From Steromphala cineraria (Eukaryota; Mollusca; Gastropoda; Trochida; Trochidae): a stretch of DNA of 64,000 nucleotides. The stretch lies in NCBI GenBank assembly GCA_916613615.1, contig OU744721.1:83891060-83955059 (forward strand), written 5' to 3'. Below are positions 57,911 to 64,000 of the stretch, in pieces (position 1 is the first letter of the stretch; every line of letters starts with the position of its first letter). The translations under genes were made by a program, and so were the position numbers. The notes below the pieces were generated by a model. The model had not been told where the DNA came from. It ran no database searches and saw nothing but the letters and a program-made list of their open reading frames with translations.

Positions 57911-60900
57911 CGGTGAAAGGTATTGAAGCACTTTAGTTCAAACAGACTGGGGAAAGAATGGGTCTGTTTGTAAATATGTATCTCTGGAAAGTGAGAATAC
58001 CCCAGTGACTCCTCCTAAACTGTAGATAGTTTGACAAACAGCAAACAACCGAGTGAAATAGCAAACAGCGAGTTAACAGTCTGGGTGTTTGTGTACTCTA
58101 TTGTTGACAAGAAACTGCCAGTTTCATCCACCAGACATCAGCATGTCAGTCTGGCGTCCGACAGATACAACCACTATCCATTAACAGGTGCCGAGAGAAA
58201 TTACCCATCCATGCCGTAGATTGCGAGCAATGCTACAATTAGTAGAGAATTGTACTTCTTTCTGACAGATAGCGGAGCTATTGGACTGCACAGCCGCGAG
58301 GATACCGTGTTTATCAATACCTGTTAATGACGGGGACTAGGTACAACGTAGGTAAAACAGAGAGAGTCTGATAACTGACTGGCTGTTAGTTCCCCATCGA
58401 GCCTCATCAGCCCACTAGGAGTGCACAAGGTGGCCGAAATCAGATTTGCAAGGAGTGGACGAGATGTTATTATTAGCGGTCGTCAAACTCATCAAACGGA
58501 CCTGAACCACTGGTTCAATGATCTATTATCTCCTCCTACACCAAAGAGTTCCTTCATCACGTGCATCTATTCTGGATTCATAATGTTATGCTTGTACCCA
58601 ATGATACAGGGATGGGGACCTTCAAGGGACAATATTAGCCAGTTATGTGTTTCTGATGAGAGATAATGTGAGCTACTCCATAGCTTTAACAGTTCATGTG
58701 GTGTAACAAAATATCTTTGAAAAAACTTTGGCTCAATAATTCATAATTTAAAAAAAATGTTTTGATGTAATTAAGTTATTCTCAAATTACTGGTTATCAT
58801 CACTTAGGGTTTAAAATGTATAAGAGATAATGTCAAATAACTGGAATCAAAAACGTAATTCAATGAATGTTAACAATGTTCCTGTTGATAAAACAAAACT
58901 GCTATCACACAATATATGACGTCAATTCACTACAACAAACATTACTAGGTTTTCATGAATCATAACAATAGAAAAGAACACAACACGACATGACATGGTC
59001 GAACATTGCATGGGTATAAACAGTTATATGTCATATATCCTTTGTTGAGAGATCATACGAGAACGAACTGCATGACACTAACCCTACTTGAACCATTTCC
59101 TGATTTTGTCATGATTGTTGGCGTCAACAATGGTGGCTGTATGTTCCCTCCCACTCTGATCCATATCATCGGACTCCGTACCGTATTCCCTCAAATAGAC
59201 TCCAAAACAAACTTGGAGTAAGAGGGACGCAATGTGCACATAACCCTATTTATAATATAACCTGATCGAGCTAATAGAGACTTTGGAGTTGTACAATCCT
59301 ACCGTATTTCGATCCTCAAATATAGACTCTTGGAGTAAGAGGGACACATAACCCTATATTTATAACCTGAGCTTATAGAGATTTCCAAGGGTAATGAGGC
59401 TGTTTTGGGGATATTATTGTAAGAAAAAGAAATGGGGTGCCAAGTCTTACAAAACCCTTGAAACTAATAGGATGATAGATGTATCACTAGAGGAAATAGA
59501 TTGTATTTGTCATTTTGTTTAGTTTCATTGAATCAATAATTTTGGAAGAGTTTAATTTCAGTGTCCTAATTGGGCCGAAGAACATTTGAATGTTCAGAAA
59601 ACTGTTTGAAGTTGACTATGCCATCAAAAGGTCAATTTTTACACACTTATTCAATATCTAAAATACATGTAAACTTTCTAAATTCAAAACCAAAGACAAA
59701 TTTGTTCTCAGCAACTGCAACATTTTCGAAAATTATTTGTGTATCTTGTCTGTACATAATGCTGACAACCAAATCTACACATTAAGTGGTGTTTGTTAGG
59801 ATGCGAATGTATCAATAGATTTAGATCAATATGTCTAATGTTAGATGTTAGAATACTTTGCAGAATATCCTTGTGATCATATTTCTTTATAAAAAACATG
59901 AATATCTAAAATGTCCAAAAAACATTTCTTTAATATCATACTTCCAAATTAGATAATGATAAGACATTTACAACATTTCAAAACACTTCTCCTGCAAGTA
60001 GCCTGGTATCTGATATCATAAATCTTGAACCAATTGAATTCACATTGAAAAACACTTGAATATAAAAGCCAACCCTTCATGTCTATAAGTTCTTTTATCA
60101 GTCAAGTGTGCAGGCCACACGTACAAGCCTGGCCTCATTCTGATATCATATCTGCCCAGTTCCGATGTCAACCCTTGATCAAATTCGTATTTTTTGTCCC
60201 GTTCGTCCAGTTGCCACTAGCACCCTCCCACATGAAACAATAGTGTGCAGCAGACATCAACTGGAGCAGTGGGTGTAGAATTCATTGAAGCAGACGCCTA
60301 GTTCAAGAGCTGGTGACCAATTCATTAGAACAGACCCCAACTTAAACAACTGTACAAATCAGATGCAGACTCAACCGACAGACGGAATGGCGGCTTATTG
60401 CCCAAATATAAGAAACAGACGTAACTATGATTATTATCAGGAGGAAGGCAGCCATGTTTTCCCTGTGAAGTAGCGTTTGAACAAGAAACTGATGTAACAA
60501 TTAGATGTAACTACACAAGTTATTTGTGAGATTGTTGTGAGGTCCTATTTGTGAAGTGCTTTACACATTATATTTCAACTTTTGGAGACATACAGGCATT
60601 GCTTTGATGATGTAAGGAGACCAAAGTAGCTGTTTAAAATGCAGATGAAATCAATAATTTAGGAATACTTAACACGTTCTCATGCAGATATGACTTACAA
60701 GTGTGATTTTGCCTTAGTACAAGAAGTTTCTCCGACAATAAAAAATACTTCAAGTAGATGCAGAACCCCAAAATAAATAATATATAGTTCAAAGCTCAAA
60801 TAAGTCAACCAATTTCATTTGTATGTCTAGAAAGTTGTATTCTCTGACAAAGATACACACTCAATTAATGAAAACTTTCAGAGTTTGGTTACATCTTTTT

Positions 60901-63384
60901 TAAGGTGCGAAGGTAACTTCACAAACTTTAAGTTTTAGTGTATATTTGACAAAGGAAAGTTTTGAAATCAAGTCTTATTGATAATTCTGAGCTCTAGTCA
61001 TCAACTGAAGGGTCCTGAACTGCAAGTAACATCAACTAGATTCAGGTTGGACCAGTTAATGTGCTATGACACAACAAGGGTTAATAGTCTTGCATTGTCT
61101 ATTGACAGTATTACACACGGACACCACAGGCCTCATTGTAAGATCTAGTTCTACGGTTTCCTGTGCTTCCTGTTGGACTTGATTCAGCCATTACATTAAC
61201 TGATATAAACCTTGCTAACGTTCCTGTGTTTCAGGAATCAGGAAATACTTAGTATCAATCAATTGAGAGAACTTTCAGTTTTACTTTCGCAGAGTAATAT
61301 ATCAACATCATCTCTCATTTCCCATAGCCTCGTAATATCCCATCCGTACCGATATGAAGTGCTCATATCATCCCCTCTATATCATTACAATGTGCATTTA
61401 TCACCTGAAATGTTACACTTGGTACCAATAACCAGAGAGCTGTGACACTTATATGGAAGTATTCAATTTAGCCAAGTACTTTGCCGGTATAGTCGAGTAT
61501 CATTCATTTAGAAAGCGAACTTGCATAATGAAAAATGCCATAAAATTGTCTGCGGTCCAGATATGTTCCCTTAGGGCCTTACAGGAAAGTGATAAAATGA
61601 AATATGTATGACAAAATAATTGAAAAGTACAAAGAGATAAAGCAGAGATTACCATAAAAATCATGTTTATACTCAAGGCAGAGAAATAAAGTGATGAGAA
61701 AAGATTTCCAAGGATAGAAAAGTTTTATAACATTTCATGTGCAATCATTGAACAACCAATATCATACCAAATTTACCATGAGTGCTGGCTAATGTTCAAA
61801 GTTCAATTCTTCAAAGTTCAAATCAATGCCTAATGTATTTTATTTATTTTAGGCCGATACACGTTTAAACCATTACAAGGAGATGACAAAAAAACATTTA
61901 TTATATATATGATTGATCAGCAATGAAATACTTGGTTTTAACAGTGGGCCACTCATGAAATATCAACTTTACCCATGACACTCAATGAAATAAACGTGGT
62001 ATTTGGTATACTACAATAAGTATCCTCTATATATTGATAGCTGAGAGAGAAAACATAGGGAGTATTGTACATGCAACATCTCTGTTACCATGCTGGTCCA
62101 AGATAGCATGTGACAAGGTGGGTTCTTTGGGTTCCAGCTTCAAAATGAGACTTGACACATAGATTTAGTCTAGACGAAAGGCTAATACAAGCAGTCACGC
62201 CCTGTGGCCTGACCAAGGATATCCAGAGTCTATTGCGATGTATCCATGAAAGTCGAGGATTACATGATAGCTTGTATGGGAGACTCTTCAATAAGTCTCC
62301 GCTCCTCATCTCACGGGACCCTGATGGTCCGCTGCTAATCACTTCATCCTCCAATTTCCTGATCTTCAGGTCTGATGAGCACCCACCACAACATACTCTA
62401 TCCTGCCTCACCCCAGATAACCCTCACTTCCTCCTACAATTCCTGGAAACATCTCCTGATCGATTTAATCCATCCCCACCTCCCTACCTAAAATAAGATA
62501 TAAATCGGCCCCGTGAAGTACAGTCCATATCCATTTTCACCTTGAGTATAATACATTAACCCCAACAAAACTGGTTATTGTGATTCATGATAAGTCTTAA
62601 GATACCTCATTTGATTCAAATATGAAGTAACATATTGCGTAAAGGAAAAATTGAACATTATTATCATAAGCTTTCTTACTTTTCTTCAGAATTTCAAAAG
62701 GTATATCCTTCTGTAAAATCAGCTTTGCTTAGTTATGCATAGAATTCTCTCAATAACTAATATGTTACAAATAGATAAGAAGTTTACACAAAGGAACACA
62801 TGAAGTTATTTCATCATAAAAGTTATTGTAGCAGTAATTCCCAAAATGACATCAATGTAATTCCACACCGACACCGAAGTATTCCTCAGATGTAGCCTCC
62901 ATTGGTGAGATAGTCACATACAAGAGATGTTAACACAGCAACATCCTGCAGGCCGGCTAGGAAGGGGAACAATGTGTCTCTGAATGGGAACAATGTAGGA
63001 ATGTCTTCTCCTACAATAATGTGTCTGACTTAACTCACGATGGAGACAAATGAGCAGTTTATGGCTCTGATGTGCTTGTTCTGCAGGGTTATCTCCCCTT
63101 AGGAATGTCCTACAGCTGTCGATGTGACATGTCGGTCTCAGATTAGCTACAGACGGTAGATGATCTTGCTATTGGCAATGAAGCTCCGTACATGGTATAG
63201 TTAGGGGGTTGACAATATTTGAAAGCCATAATTGGTGCTTTTGCAAAATCTGCATCTCAAACTGACATCTGCGGGCATCAAATATGCGAAGAAACTATAG
63301 TCTTCTTTGATTTAGGAATAGTTCAAAAGTTAAGCAGGAAAGAACAGTGCTGATTGCACAACTTAATTTTCTGCAGACACCGAG
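57911..63384. other. Upstream flank of ankfn1, no gene recognised
   Basis: Holds the 59-kb tandem duplication and several short ORFs (58031, 58421, 59006, 60285, 61212, 62152) with no domain signature. ORFs overlap on both strands at 62085-62496. Confidence 0.4.
59178..59385. repeat. ~120-bp tandem duplication
   Basis: Copies starting accgtatt near 59180 and 59301 both contain ttggagtaagagggac and cataaccctat. The second copy is shorter. Confidence 0.8.
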
Positions 63385-63678
63385 AGGTGAGGTTAATTGG
63401 TGTTAAACACCACAATAAAGCGTATTTCACTTATATCACGGCTACTAGTATTATTGCAGGCAGGAAGCCAGCAACACTGTTGTGGCTATTCATTGCAGTG
63501 AATCCTGCAAGCATCATCTGGAATTAGCATGAAATACAGAGTAACATTGCAACCAAACCTAACCGCTTGTAGAACAGTTCTTTACTGTAGACAAGTTGTT
63601 GTGCCCTTGGCAGGATTCGAACCCCAGACCTCTTGATCCGAAGTCAAACACGCTAACTATTATGCCACCTCCCGCTGA
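63385..63678 (-). mobile_element. tRNA-derived SINE, second copy (more diverged)
   Basis: The minus strand has a tRNA-like head with B box GGTTCGAATCC (plus 63613-63623) and an A-box-like sequence at 63653-63667. The body and tail resemble the 8.3-kb copy (gccagcaacactgttgtggc; gtatttcacttatatcacgg). Several indels separate the two copies. Confidence 0.75.
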
Positions 63679-64000
63679 CACAGAAAAAAGCTCTTATTGT
63701 TACAGAGGTACTTGAGTAGTCTCCAAGAACAGTAGTCAAGCAATTTGAATTGAATCTTAATAATTCTGACAATCTGAGCTTGATTTTTTGTCACTCTTGG
63801 AAAAAGTGAAAAAAGTTGATTTTTTTTCAAACTTGGTTGATTACCAATGATCATAGTCTAATATCAGTATATCTTAATGTATTGGAATTCTAGCAAGCTG
63901 GATAATGTGTGTGGTTGTTCTGATTGGTAATTAATCCTCAGAACAGTGGTTTATGAGAGAACAGTGCATTTATCCCTTCCCACAATCTGACATCAGGTCA

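Noticed and set aside
62085..62496. Overlapping 108- and 114-codon ORFs on opposite strands
   Set aside because: No domain, splice or start context favours either strand; open frames on both strands can arise by composition.

Overview
This is eukaryotic nuclear DNA: AT-rich, intron-rich, with GT/AG-bounded coding exons, tRNA-derived SINEs, a non-LTR retrotransposon, foldback elements and minisatellites. SINE structure, recurrent words such as gttatctccc and repeat content suggest a lophotrochozoan, most likely a mollusc. That placement is inference.

The only host gene I can support runs on the minus strand from about 57.2 kb down to 15.6 kb. Joining 21 exons by hand at consensus splice sites, with every reading phase matching, gives a 3135-nt reading frame (1044 aa). 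Its order is: short N-terminus, Ser-rich basic linker, two ankyrin repeats, one fibronectin type III domain, a long family-specific middle region, and a C-terminal Ras-association-like domain. That is the architecture of ANKFN1 (Nmf9 in mouse, Wide awake/Wake in Drosophila). Three alternative N-terminal beginnings are visible, at about 57.2, 48.1 and 33.4 kb, and all join the common exons in phase.

Layout. 0-15.6 kb: gene-poor flank downstream of the gene, with a ~2.5-kb array of ~29-bp units (interrupted by a foldback element), a 367-bp element with terminal inverted repeats, a tRNA-derived SINE, a decayed LINE tail and a ~93-bp tandem array. 15.6-34.6 kb: most coding exons. 34.6-48.1 kb: a long intron holding a 4.8-kb L1/Tx1-like LINE with an intact 1265-codon ORF. 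48.1-57.2 kb: the alternative first exons and more tandem repeats. 57.2-64 kb: upstream flank with duplicated segments and a second SINE.

The most unusual observation is that the LINE is bounded exactly by two direct copies of a 405-bp sequence with no mismatch I can find. This looks like an exceptionally long target-site duplication. Upstream of its ORF, the same insertion carries an ATG-less 80-codon cysteine-rich reading frame that runs through a strong splice-donor-like sequence.
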